Origin: Loripinus fragilis
Taxonomy: Eukaryota > Mollusca > Bivalvia > Lucinida > Lucinidae
DNA length: 64,000 bases
Reading direction: 5' to 3'
NCBI GenBank assembly: GCA_964019695.1
Contig: OZ026519.1
Span: 29,727,213 to 29,791,212, forward strand
This document shows positions 55,869 to 64,000 of this stretch, in pieces (position 1 is the stretch's first letter; the number at the start of each line of letters is the position of its first letter). The notes beneath the pieces were generated by a model. That model had not been told where the DNA came from and did not search any database. It was given only the letters and a program-made list of their open reading frames with translations. Both the position numbers and the translations under genes were made by a program.

Positions 55869-57715
55869 TGTCACAAAGCCTCCAATTAGCACCCATGTTG
55901 ATGTATCCAGCGGGGCAAGAGGTCTTAATTTTGGTCTGAGTCTTTATCAACATCCATACTTTGTATATGCGAGCAGTGAAAGCTCTGGGGAGTCCGTGAA
56001 TGAGCCTTCATTGCTTGTCAATGCCATATAAGTACCAAAATCTCATGAGCTGACTAAATTAAGAGATTATTCTATGGAGTTTTGGTTATGGCACAATGTT
56101 TCAAGACAAGAACCGATTGTAAACCAAAGTGTTCCAGCTATTAGTAAGATTGCAGTGTAATCTGTTTTTAAATTTCCTGTGTAGTTGCCATGGTACCGTT
56201 TATATTTCTGTGTTACCACAACTGTGTGTTTTAAGTTGTGTATTGAAAGGGCTCTTGTTTACATAACCTCACCTGTGTAGAGGGATGTATTCTCGTCAGC
56301 CCTCGTCATTGTGGTGCTTGGATGGAGGGGAAAAAGAATACTATTTTTTTGATTGGTAATTATCGTAACTCCAAAAATAAAATTATAAATGTTATATATG
56401 CAAATATATAGAAAAAATATTTTTGGATAATAATTATATGTTTCCTTTATGCATTCTCTTGCCTGCATCTCGTGATTAACTGAGCCGAGCCAATCAGGTT
56501 GCAGCATCGTTCTTCCCGCTCTCATGATACAGGGCCGTAATCTTTCTTGCACACGATCCCACTCGTGTGCATATTGTTTTGAAGGCAGCAGTCAATCACA
56601 ATCATTTGCTATTTTGCAGCAGCCAATCAAATTGAATAACTGGGAGTGCGCGAGAATAAAGCCAGCATCCCATCAGTTTAAGTTTTGTTGCAATCAAGGA
56701 AAGACGTTTTGGAAATATTATTTCCCACCCATCCAACACCCAATAACTGTATATATCAGATTAGGAATGTAGTGAGTAGTTTGGAACCATATGATTTTTT
56801 TTCACTCATAACAATACATATTCACAATGTGACGCATACATGTACTGTGTTCAAACAAGATTTGTGCTTCTATGTACTGGAAAGACATGTTGTGTTAGCC
56901 TTTCATGTGATCATAAACTAACTTGGTATTCATGAATGTGTCTCGGATATATTATATGGTGCAATTCCATTGCCTGGACCTTTATTTATAGGAATATATC
57001 GTGAACATTTCTAGTGACAGTGGTATACCTTAAATTGAACTTTTCTAGCAAAGGAAATATATATTGAACATTGGAGGTATATCAATCATATTATTCCACT
57101 AATGGGCCCCTATTTGGGGCTATTATCGTGAACATTTTCAGGGACAATGATATATACATGGAGGTATATATATTGAAAATTTCCCATTTACTATGAACTT
57201 TAAATGGTCCCACCAATTTAAGTTGTGTGTCTAATTGATTTTGCATTTATTGAAATATATGAAACTTTTCAATTATATGGTTTCAGATTCCAAAAGTCAG
57301 GTTTTGTGTTTTATTTACCCATGTTCATCCTCATAGATGATCATGTGTTGGAGTGCAGCGGATGAGACTAACGAAAGTTATCTTCAGCGACTGCACTCTA
57401 ATATACTTATCAGGAAATTTAAATGACCAATAATGCTCATGGATTTTGATATTGAGTGTTTCGATCAAAGCAACATATATGTTTATCACATCTTTTAAAT
57501 CACTGTTTTATTATGATAATCATACAAAATTCAACCAAAACAGAGGGATTTTGATGTTCACTTTGCGTACTGACTAGCAAATGTTTACATCTGACATCAT
57601 CTACCACACACTACCTTGAGCCGACATGATGCTCTCTTTGAAGTACTTGACCATTGTTATCAGCCTAGGTGGTCAAATTTTCACATGGCAAGAAAGAAAT
57701 TATAGTAATAAGGTT
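55869..57715. other. intron without recognisable gene
   Basis: AT-rich, with small frames only. GAACATTT and TATATATTGAA patches recur at 57000-57180 without a clear period. Confidence 0.4.
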
Positions 57716-58328
57716 GCAAAGATCAGGAATCGATACAATCAAGTACCACACCTGACCCAGGATACCAATGGGAAAGTGACAAACTCACAGAAGACACCAC
57801 AAACGAGAGCCAAGAGGTCAGCCCTTTCCCAGCAGGTGACCACAAAGCACATATAAACAGACGCGCACAAAACATAGCAAACACAAGACAGAACAAAAAC
57901 ATAAAAGATCCACAAAAGAAGTACCGCCTTGGAACGGTCAGTAAAATAATTTACTGGAGGGCTTAAACCGGTTTAACGGCGCCAACCTCACCCTTAATTC
58001 AGATGTGGATCAAGACACATAAATATTTGGTTTGCATGAAAGACCCCTAACTTATCAATGCATCATCTCCTAAAACATATAAATCAAGATATAACAAGGA
58101 GATAAAGCAAGGATAAGGACTCAACAGTAAATTAAACTGAATACCGGAGCAAAAGAAATCCAACAGGTAAACCCTGGTGGGCCCGACAAACAGCCAAAGC
58201 ATCAGGCCCCTACCATCTCATAAATAGATAAGTCTTTAAGTTGGAACCATCATAGAGTCTGAAGTCTGACCCACCGGCGTGCAATTAAAGAGGAAAGCAA
58301 AGTTGCCAACCGTGATTGGGTTGACTAC
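57716..58328 (-). repeat. Penelope-like element 3' flank, copy 2 (without RT)
   Basis: Nearly identical to 16161-16772 over 613 bp. No RT sequence follows at either side, so it is a solo copy, either a 5'-truncated insertion or a pseudo-LTR. It begins GCAAAGATCAGGAATCGATA and ends TGATTGGGTTGACTA. Confidence 0.7.
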
Positions 58329-58472
58329 CCCACATATGATGGTTTATCGCCCAAAATAACGTATCAAATATCATGTAATAATTAAAGATTCTTGCACACT
58401 AGATTGTGGGTTCCACTGTTTTTACCCATTTACCTATTTTCATATTTTTGATTGGTTATGCACAAAGTGTAG

Positions 58473-58680
58473 GGAGCGCAGTGGCTCAGTGGTAGAGTGC
58501 TTGACTCGAGACCGAAGGGCCGCGGGTTCGAGCCTCACCGGCGTCACTGCGTTGTGGTCCTTGAGCAAGACACATGTATCCTAGCTTAGTACTGGTTCAA
58601 CCCAGGAAGACCGTCCCGCATAACTGAAAGATTGTTGAGTGGACGTAAAGAATCAAATCAAACAAACAAATCAAACAAAA
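58473..58680 (+). mobile_element. tRNA-derived SINE (reference copy)
   Basis: A-box TGGCTCAGTGGTAGAGTGC and B-box GGTTCGAGCC with proper spacing form a tRNA-like head. This is followed by a conserved body (GTCCTTGAGCAAGACAC, TACTGGTTCAACCCAGGAAG) and an A-rich tail (AATCAAATCAAACAAACAAA). Copies in reverse: 42803-42995, 50714-51335, 60612-60790 and a fragment at 59920-59985. The head lacks a complete acceptor stem, so it is not a tRNA gene. Confidence 0.8.
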
Positions 58681-58970
58681 AATGCACAAAGTGCATTCAC
58701 TATTTCAATAAGTTAAATGACAAACACTTTCAAACCTAAGATCATAGGTTTAGATAAGCAATACTTTTCAGGGTAAATTGTAAATATTTTCTAAACCATA
58801 ATTTTTAACATATGTTTTTGGTGCTCAAAAGAACCATCTCATTGAGTACCCATAACACATGTTTTGGTTGAGAAATGAGAAAATTATTTTTCTGATACAC
58901 ACTCTTAATTAAAGACCTGTAAGAATGTTTTACAAAATAGTTTTTCAAAATGTAGATAATCCTAACTTAC

Positions 58971-59053
58971 AAAGCAGCTGTGATGGGGTAACTGGGCTGG
59001 ATGTAGAAGTGTTTCATGTAGGTCACATTTCAAAAGTGTGAGCTCTGCATCTC
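58971..59053 (-). CDS. M1AP: M1AP exon (LKCDLHE segment)
   Basis: Acceptor GTTACTAACATTCACAG and donor TGCTTT|GTAAGT bound 83 nt; it enters in phase 1 and exits in phase 0, which is exactly what its neighbours need. It encodes DAELTLLKCDLHETLLHPAQ then LPHHSCF. The LKCDL.E.LL.P pattern is present in vertebrate M1AP at the same position, between the GTD..HLLL and YG.P regions. The exon is too short for length-based ORF lists and was found by splice-site and phase search. Confidence 0.82.
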
Positions 59054-59124
59054 CTGTGAATGTTAGTAACATCACTCACTCTGAGTGCAAAATGGTGACC
59101 TATAAGTGAGCACTGAGTACTAAT

Positions 59125-59361
59125 GAATCGTGACATGTGATTTCCAACAATGTGGCATTTTGACAAGTGTAGACTCAGACAAGCCTCTGCAGCCTCCTTT
59201 TAAGCTTAGAAACTCCAAATGATGTTCAGTCAGTAGCTTAACAGTCAAAGAATATTTAAGCGACTAGCAAAGGCTCTGATCAGACTGCGCATATGCGCAG
59301 GCTGGTCTGAGCCTTTGCTGGTCGCACATACCACATTGTTGGAAATCCCATGTTGCGACTC
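59125..59361 (-). mobile_element. foldback MITE, family A, copy
   Basis: GAATCGTGACATGTGATTTC at left and GGAAATCCCATGTTGCGACTC at right; body complementary to 3724-3949 (GCAAAGGCTCTGATCAGACT). It begins 72 nt upstream, in gene orientation, of exon 58971-59053. Confidence 0.75.
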
Positions 59362-59582
59362 ACTTTATGGGTTGTTTTCACTATGGAAACTTATCATTTC
59401 CAGCCAGTTCAGTGGTTCAATTACATTATTCAATCCTTCCTTGCTAGAGGTGATTTTTGTCATCTGCTAATAACCTTTGCAAAGATATATATGGACTCGT
59501 ATCAGGACCAACAGAACATTGGTCCTGGACCAACAGAACAATGGTCCTAATCTAGATCCAAACTCTATGACACTCTGAAAGA

Positions 59583-59826
59583 CTAGTGTTCTCAAAAGAA
59601 TTATTTTTGAAAAGCTAATTTTGGGAAGAAGTAGCAAAAAGATGACAAAAAAAGCATGACATTTTGCCCAGCATGCAGACTTAAATTTAGATGTGTGTTG
59701 AAAAAGACTAGTGTTCTCAAAACAATTATTTTTGAAAAGCTAGTTTTGGGGAAAAGTAGCAGAAAGATCACAAAAAAAGCATGACATTTTGCCAAGCATG
59801 CAGACTTAAATTTAGATTTGTGTTGA
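59583..59826. repeat. two-copy tandem duplication, about 121 bp
   Basis: ACTAGTGTTCTCAAAAGAAT...GCATGCAGACTTAAATTTAGA is repeated once with few differences (59583-59702 and 59706-59826). Confidence 0.8.
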
Positions 59827-60339
59827 AAAAAACATTGTGGATCCTGGAAGCCAGCTGATCTGGACCTACATTGATTTCAAAAGAAGTAATACGAGTAAAA
59901 CATAATGTCTCTGGAGAGGCATGAACCTGGGACCTATTGATCTCAAGTTGATCACTCTACCATGGTGCCTCTGCACTCCACATAAACCTATATTGCATTC
60001 AAGAATCTATCAACTTTTCAGGATTACACACAATGTATGCTGACCAAAGACCTATAACAAGAGCTCGCCTCGAGGTTATAAAACTTTTTATATGCTCAAC
60101 TCAACTGAGCATGAAATAATTTAATATATCAAGCTCATAAATGTTAAAATGCGAACAATTGTTGGCATTTTAACATTCATAAGCATGATAAAAAAAAACA
60201 TCTGAGAGTTTGAAAGCAAGAGTGGTCTATACTTTTCAGCTTTTTAGTTTTTTATGAGCTGTTGAAATTTCATGCTCAGTTGAGTCGAGATAACCTCGGG
60301 GCCTGGCCTTTGAGCACTTCATGCTCATTTGAGCTTAAA

Positions 60340-60510
60340 ATAGAAAAAATTCAGGCTGAAATCGTTTTAAAATTGTCTTAAGATAATTTAAAAATAAATC
60401 ACAGAAGCTATATTATAAAATCTGCCTAATTCAGTATTTTGAGGCTGACTTTCTATGGAAAGTCAGCCTCAAATTACTTAATTCAGGAATTTTCCTGAAA
60501 ACTTTCACCC
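60340..60510. mobile_element. family C MITE copy
   Basis: TTTTGAGGCTGACTTTCTAT / AAAGTCAGCCTCAAA stem, then CTGAAAACTTTCACCC at the right end. A palindromic neighbour of the 49078 type occupies 60066-60310. Confidence 0.55.
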
Positions 60511-60611
60511 TCAACCCTTTGTATTCGGGAAACCCCTTAACTGGTATTTTTACAAACAGTGTTGATCAAGATGAAATGCAGCATAACACAAGTATTTCAT
60601 TGCATATTGAT

Positions 60612-60790
60612 TTTTCAATCCCAGTCAATAATTTTAGTCATGTCAGGACCGGCCTTTCAAGGTTGAACCAGTACTAAGCAAGGATAAATGTGTCTTGCTC
60701 ATGGACACAACACAGTGATGCTGGTGAGGCTCAAACCCGCGGCCCCTTGGTCTCGGAGTCAAGCACCCTACCAATGAGCCACTGTGCTTC
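60612..60790 (-). mobile_element. tRNA-derived SINE, copy (reverse)
   Basis: On the - strand: CACAGTGGCTCATTGGTAGG, CCGCGGGTTTGAGCC, ACTGGTTCAACC. Same family as 58473-58680, with a point change in the B box (GGTTTGAGCC). Confidence 0.7.
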
Positions 60791-61017
60791 CTTTCTACAT
60801 GGTTTGTAATTTTTAAAATACAGCATAATGCTGCATTTCATCTTGGTCTACACTGTTTGTAAAGGTAAAAAAGATCCTCATACAAAAGAATACAATATTT
60901 TTAGAAAATTATAACCTGACACCACTCAATGTGTACAATGGACTATCCCAAGTTTATTGTATCAGATCAGATGGAAGAATTCATTAGTATAAAAAGGGTT
61001 AATTGATGTGATATTAC

Positions 61018-61113
61018 CTGGCTGTGATGGGGGAAGAATAATATGTAGATGTTCACTGTCTGTGCCTGTGTCTAACAACCAACCATTGAAGAAATTCTGC
61101 ATACACAGATACT
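61018..61113 (-). CDS. M1AP: M1AP exon (GTDSEHLH segment), first visible in window
   Basis: Acceptor TTGTCCTTGTGTTACAG and donor CCAG|GTAATA bound 96 nt, phase 1-1, encoding about 31 residues: YLCMQNFFNGWLLDTGTDSE then HLHIILPPSQP. Vertebrate M1AP has FF..WL..SGTDQEQ.HLLL at this place, a good match. The preceding exon would exit in phase 1; none is seen in 61114-64000, which is largely occupied by the DIRS remnant starting about 130 nt upstream. The N-terminal third of the protein must be beyond the window. Confidence 0.85.
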
Positions 61114-61240
61114 CTGTAACACAAGGACAATAATTAGTGACCATACATGGACTACAGTATTTTATTTACCGTTTTCCAGTATTCCGCCTTATGTACATTC
61201 ATATTCTTACTAACACAAGTATTTCATTGCATATTTGGAG

Positions 61241-61504
61241 AATTAAATGAGACTTACCTGTAAGTCGATATTTGATTGAAATTTTGTTTATCCAGCTACC
61301 AAGGGATTATGGGAGTGAACATGTGACCCAGTCATGAGATCAGCTTCAGCCTTAAGAGCAGTGTAACTAATAATTATTTGTGATGCATGGAACAATTGAA
61401 AGAATCCACAAAGGGAGGGACTCAGGGAGGGCCCATAATCCCTTGGTAGCTGGATAAACAAAATTTCAATCAAATATCGACTTACAGGTAAGTCTCATTT
61501 AATT
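61241..61504. repeat. perfect 73-bp inverted repeat at the DIRS terminus
   Basis: The arms 61241-61313 and 61432-61504 are exactly complementary, with a 118-bp loop. A third, diverged partial copy follows at 61505-61553 (TTTTGTTTATCCCAGCTACC). Each arm includes CTTACAGGTAAGTC, which matches the 5' splice consensus CAG|GTAAGT. Inverted terminal structures are expected at DIRS-type ends. Confidence 0.85.
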
Positions 61505-61706
61505 TTCCAATTTTGTTTATCCCAGCTACCAAATAAGGGATTATCGGCATTTTCAGAGCCCATGAATCATGAATTAACTAATCAAAAAATTGACAGTTTA
61601 CCTACTGTCAAGGCAACAAGAAACATGCATATAACCATACATTACTGATTATAAACAATATTTACCCCTGTGAAGTCCTGTCTTACTTTTGCTGCCTTAA
61701 CTTGTA

Positions 61707-63999
61707 CTACACAGAAGAAAGGATTTCATGGCTGAAAGACGAGTCATTTGTCACCTGTCTCTTGTAATGTTTCCTGAAGGTACAACTGGACTTCCACCCG
61801 GCAGTTCTCATAATAGTGTCTATAGGAACTTTACTAACCACAGCGCTTGTGGAAGCACTTCTAATCGAGTGAGGAGAAAATATATCCAGATTTATACCAC
61901 TTTCCCTAAGAGACTCTTTCAACCAATTAGCCAATGTATTCCTACTGACTGAATTGAAAGGTTTTATCGTTGAAATAAAAAGAGAATAACCTTAACGTAA
62001 AGGTAGAGTAACTTCCAAGTATCTAAGAATGTTTCCAACCACACATAATGAATAGTTAGCTTTAAAAGCTTCAATATAAAGCTCATCCAAATGGAAAGAG
62101 GGTCTAGATTGTTTTAATAAATCCCCAAACCGAATTTAACATAATTCATATCCATTTCCATATTACGGATGTCAATAGCACATAATGTTTGGACTCTTTG
62201 CCCAGTTGTAAGTGCCAAAAGCATTGCTAACTTCTTAGATAAATCTCTCAAAGAACAAGAATGAGAATTAACCGTTTCCAAATGCTTAAGCACCAAGGCT
62301 ACATTCCAAGTCACATTGTATCTTGGTAAACTAGGTTTTCTAATAAATATCCCGCTGATGAATCTCTTTATTAAAACATGAGTTCCAATATCTCTGTTAG
62401 ATACAACTCCAACAAGACTCGATATAGCTGATTTCGCAGTATTAATACCACTATAACCAATTCCACATGAAAATAGATGTGACAAAAATTTTAAAACACA
62501 ATTTATATCGGGATTAAACTTATCAATTTTCTCTATCACAAAAGAGCAACCATCTTTTGATATATGTCCCATACTGTTTCTTCGTCGAAAGTCGCCACGA
62601 TGATAGAATGATGTCGGCAGCGTCTGACGAAATTCCTTGCAGAGTAAGGTTTCAACAGCCAATCTCATTTTCTTCAATGGGTGTTTCTCCTCCTTGTTTG
62701 GTAATGTCAGACAGAGCTCTGGTTTTGGTAATAGATATGGCTGGTGACAAGTCATTTGAAGCAGCATCACAAACCAAGGTTGAGTATGAAACACTGGAGC
62801 TACAAGAGTCACTGTTGCCTGGTCCTGCATTATTTTCTGAAGTACCAATCCCAGGAGACTGAAAGGTGGAAAAATATATGCATTAAAACTAGTCCATGTC
62901 AAGGAAAAAGCATTGACTGCCACTGCATTAGAGTCTGGTGTATATGACACATATTTAGAAAGTTTATGATTATCCTTAGATGCAAATAGGTCAATGTCAC
63001 AAACCCCTAACTTATCTTGAATAGTGTAAAACACTTCATCTGACAATAACCATTCTCGGTCAAAATTCCTGGATAACTTGTCAGCAATAGAGTTATCTTT
63101 TCCTGGAATGTGAAAAGCAGATATCCAAATGTTTCTGGCCATGCACCATTCCCATATTTCTTTAGTCAGCCTGTTAAGCTCCCTTTTCCGAACACCTAAT
63201 TTAGATAAATACTTAATTGCAACAACATTGTCAAGAAATAACCTTACATGAATGTCACAAAGGTTGTCACAAAAATGTTGAAGAGCTAAGAATGCTGCTT
63301 TAGTTTCTAGATAATTAATGTGATGACTCAAATCAGCCTTAGACCAAATCCCACTGACTGTAGCAAAACTGGATTTGTTAATAGCACCCCAACCTGTCAA
63401 AGAACTGTCAGATTCAATTACAATGTCTGGAGGTTTTCTGATAATAGGCTTATCTGCAGACCTAACATTGGAAATCCACCACTTAACACAATCAATACCT
63501 TCTGAAGAAAGTGACATTTCTGAATCAAAATTACCACAAACTCCTTTAAGAGCAGCGTCTTTCTCTATTTCAAGTGGTTTATAAAACAATGGGGCATATT
63601 GAACACCTGGGTCACTAGCCACCATTTTCCCAATAAGTTTGGCCAAATCTCTGATAGAAATTTTATCATAGCTTAGAATGATCAAACACTTTTTAACAAT
63701 ATCTTCAGCTTTTTCAGGCGTAAGCCTAATCTTCATTGACACAGAGTTAATAATAAATCCAACAAAAACAATTTCTTGTGTTGGAAAAAGAACTGATTTT
63801 TCTGGATATACAGTAAAACCTAACTATCAACCAGCTGGACAGTCTCAAAAATATTCTCTGCACAATCTTCCCTTGTGTCACCTTTTAAGAGACTGTCATC
63901 AATGTATGACACATTATTATGCCCAATATTCCGAAGAGATGAGAAAACGGGTTTCATAATCTTGGTATAAACACGAGGTGCGGAAGATAAACCATTTGC
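61707..63999 (-). pseudogene. DIRS-type retrotransposon polyprotein (RT, RNase H, tyrosine recombinase), broken and cut by the window edge
   Basis: On the - strand from the right edge: RT end with YIDD (about 63875), then a 542-codon frame (63742-62114) with RNase H acidic residues in SDSSLTGWGA (D112), YLETKAA (E146) and LDNVVAI (D171), a linker, and the recombinase arm with TGQRVQTL (catalytic Arg). The recombinase end lies in a separate frame (61934-61707) with HSIRSAS (H-x-x-R) and HYKR (nucleophile Tyr). This RT-RH-YR order is diagnostic of DIRS-like elements, which integrate by recombination rather than with an integrase. Breaks: a frameshift near 63815, a frameshift with stop near 62114, and a stop near 61998. 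The gag and RT start are off the edge. The copy is inactive. Confidence 0.88.
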
Positions 64000-64000
64000 C

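Larger units (their letters stand above)
30189..61113 (-). other. M1AP: M1AP ortholog gene span (3' eight exons)
   Basis: Eight exons in order: 61113-61018, 59053-58971, 50524-50381, 48414-48313, 46731-46495, 44761-44645, 38954-38827, 30745-30556. Each has GT..AG borders and the exit and entry phases agree at every junction (1-1, 1-0, 0-0, 0-0, 0-0, 0-0, 0-2, 2-stop). Together they give one 364-residue frame plus TGA. The predicted chain aligns by recall with vertebrate M1AP from the ..GTDxE(Q/H)xHxxL segment to the C-terminus. Vertebrate M1AP is about 530 residues, so roughly the first third is missing and must lie beyond the right edge. Known role: germ-cell factor needed for male meiosis I and crossover-related recombination steps. 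The introns hold most of the transposons of the window. Confidence 0.85.

Noticed and set aside
58473..58560. tRNA gene call from A and B boxes
   Set aside because: No acceptor stem pairing, and the head continues into a repeated body with an A-rich tail found in four other places; it is a SINE.
62557..62947. + strand frames over the DIRS region
   Set aside because: Antisense shadows of the 542-codon DIRS frame.

Overview
This is a eukaryotic, AT-rich, intron-rich and repeat-packed window. It looks like invertebrate nuclear DNA, and a bivalve mollusc is my best inference. Reasons: short exons sit in introns of several kb to over 10 kb, a secreted protein is built from phase 1-1 modular exons, and the repeats include DIRS-type tyrosine-recombinase and Penelope-like retroelements, tRNA-derived SINEs and many foldback MITEs of kinds I associate with bivalves. 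Nothing bacterial is present (no operons, no CRISPR). Most long open frames are chance frames or lie inside repeats; the real coding sequence is a set of short spliced exons.

Two genes are well supported. The first, on the + strand (about 4.0-21.5 kb), is the 3' part of a secreted or membrane-anchored modular protein: a PAN/apple exon (4022-4321), a sushi/CCP exon (6731-6925), an EGF/EB-like cysteine-rich exon (15461-15586) and a terminal PAN/apple exon (21086-21351), followed by AATAAA at 21453. All internal exons are phase 1-1 and join into one frame of 294 residues plus stop. The second, on the - strand (about 61.1 down to 30.2 kb), is an ortholog of M1AP, meiosis 1 associated protein. I found eight coding exons: 61113-61018, 59053-58971, 50524-50381, 48414-48313, 46731-46495, 44761-44645, 38954-38827 and 30745-30556. 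They splice in perfect phase into 364 residues plus stop; the N-terminal exons lie beyond the window. A third, uncertain + strand transcription unit is suggested by two exon-like pieces at 23436-23526 and 27115-27303.

The most unusual structure is a 62-bp minisatellite of about 19 units (47185-48357). Its unit is the last 44 nt of an M1AP exon plus the first 18 nt of the following intron, so the array is a ladder of copied 5' splice sites; about 11 copies keep AAG|GTAC and the others have lost it. The last M1AP exon also has a decayed duplicate downstream in its own 3' UTR.

The rest is a nested archive of mobile elements. It holds a mariner-type MITE (434-1682); a Tc1-like remnant (9637-11732) containing one of an inverted pair of 860-bp MITEs; a Penelope-like RT pseudogene (16.2-17.7 kb) with a second copy of its flank at 57.7-58.3 kb; hAT-type elements (25185-26375, 36622-36792, and one inside a SINE at 50819-51226); a 5-kb TIR element (30846-35844) with inverted arrays of a short motif and a perfect 100-bp palindrome; a family of about 235-bp foldback MITEs, seven copies, two of which bracket the first PAN exon in inverted orientation; a 350-bp-period tandem array (51.5-53.5 kb); and a broken DIRS retrotransposon running off the right edge (61.2-64.0 kb).
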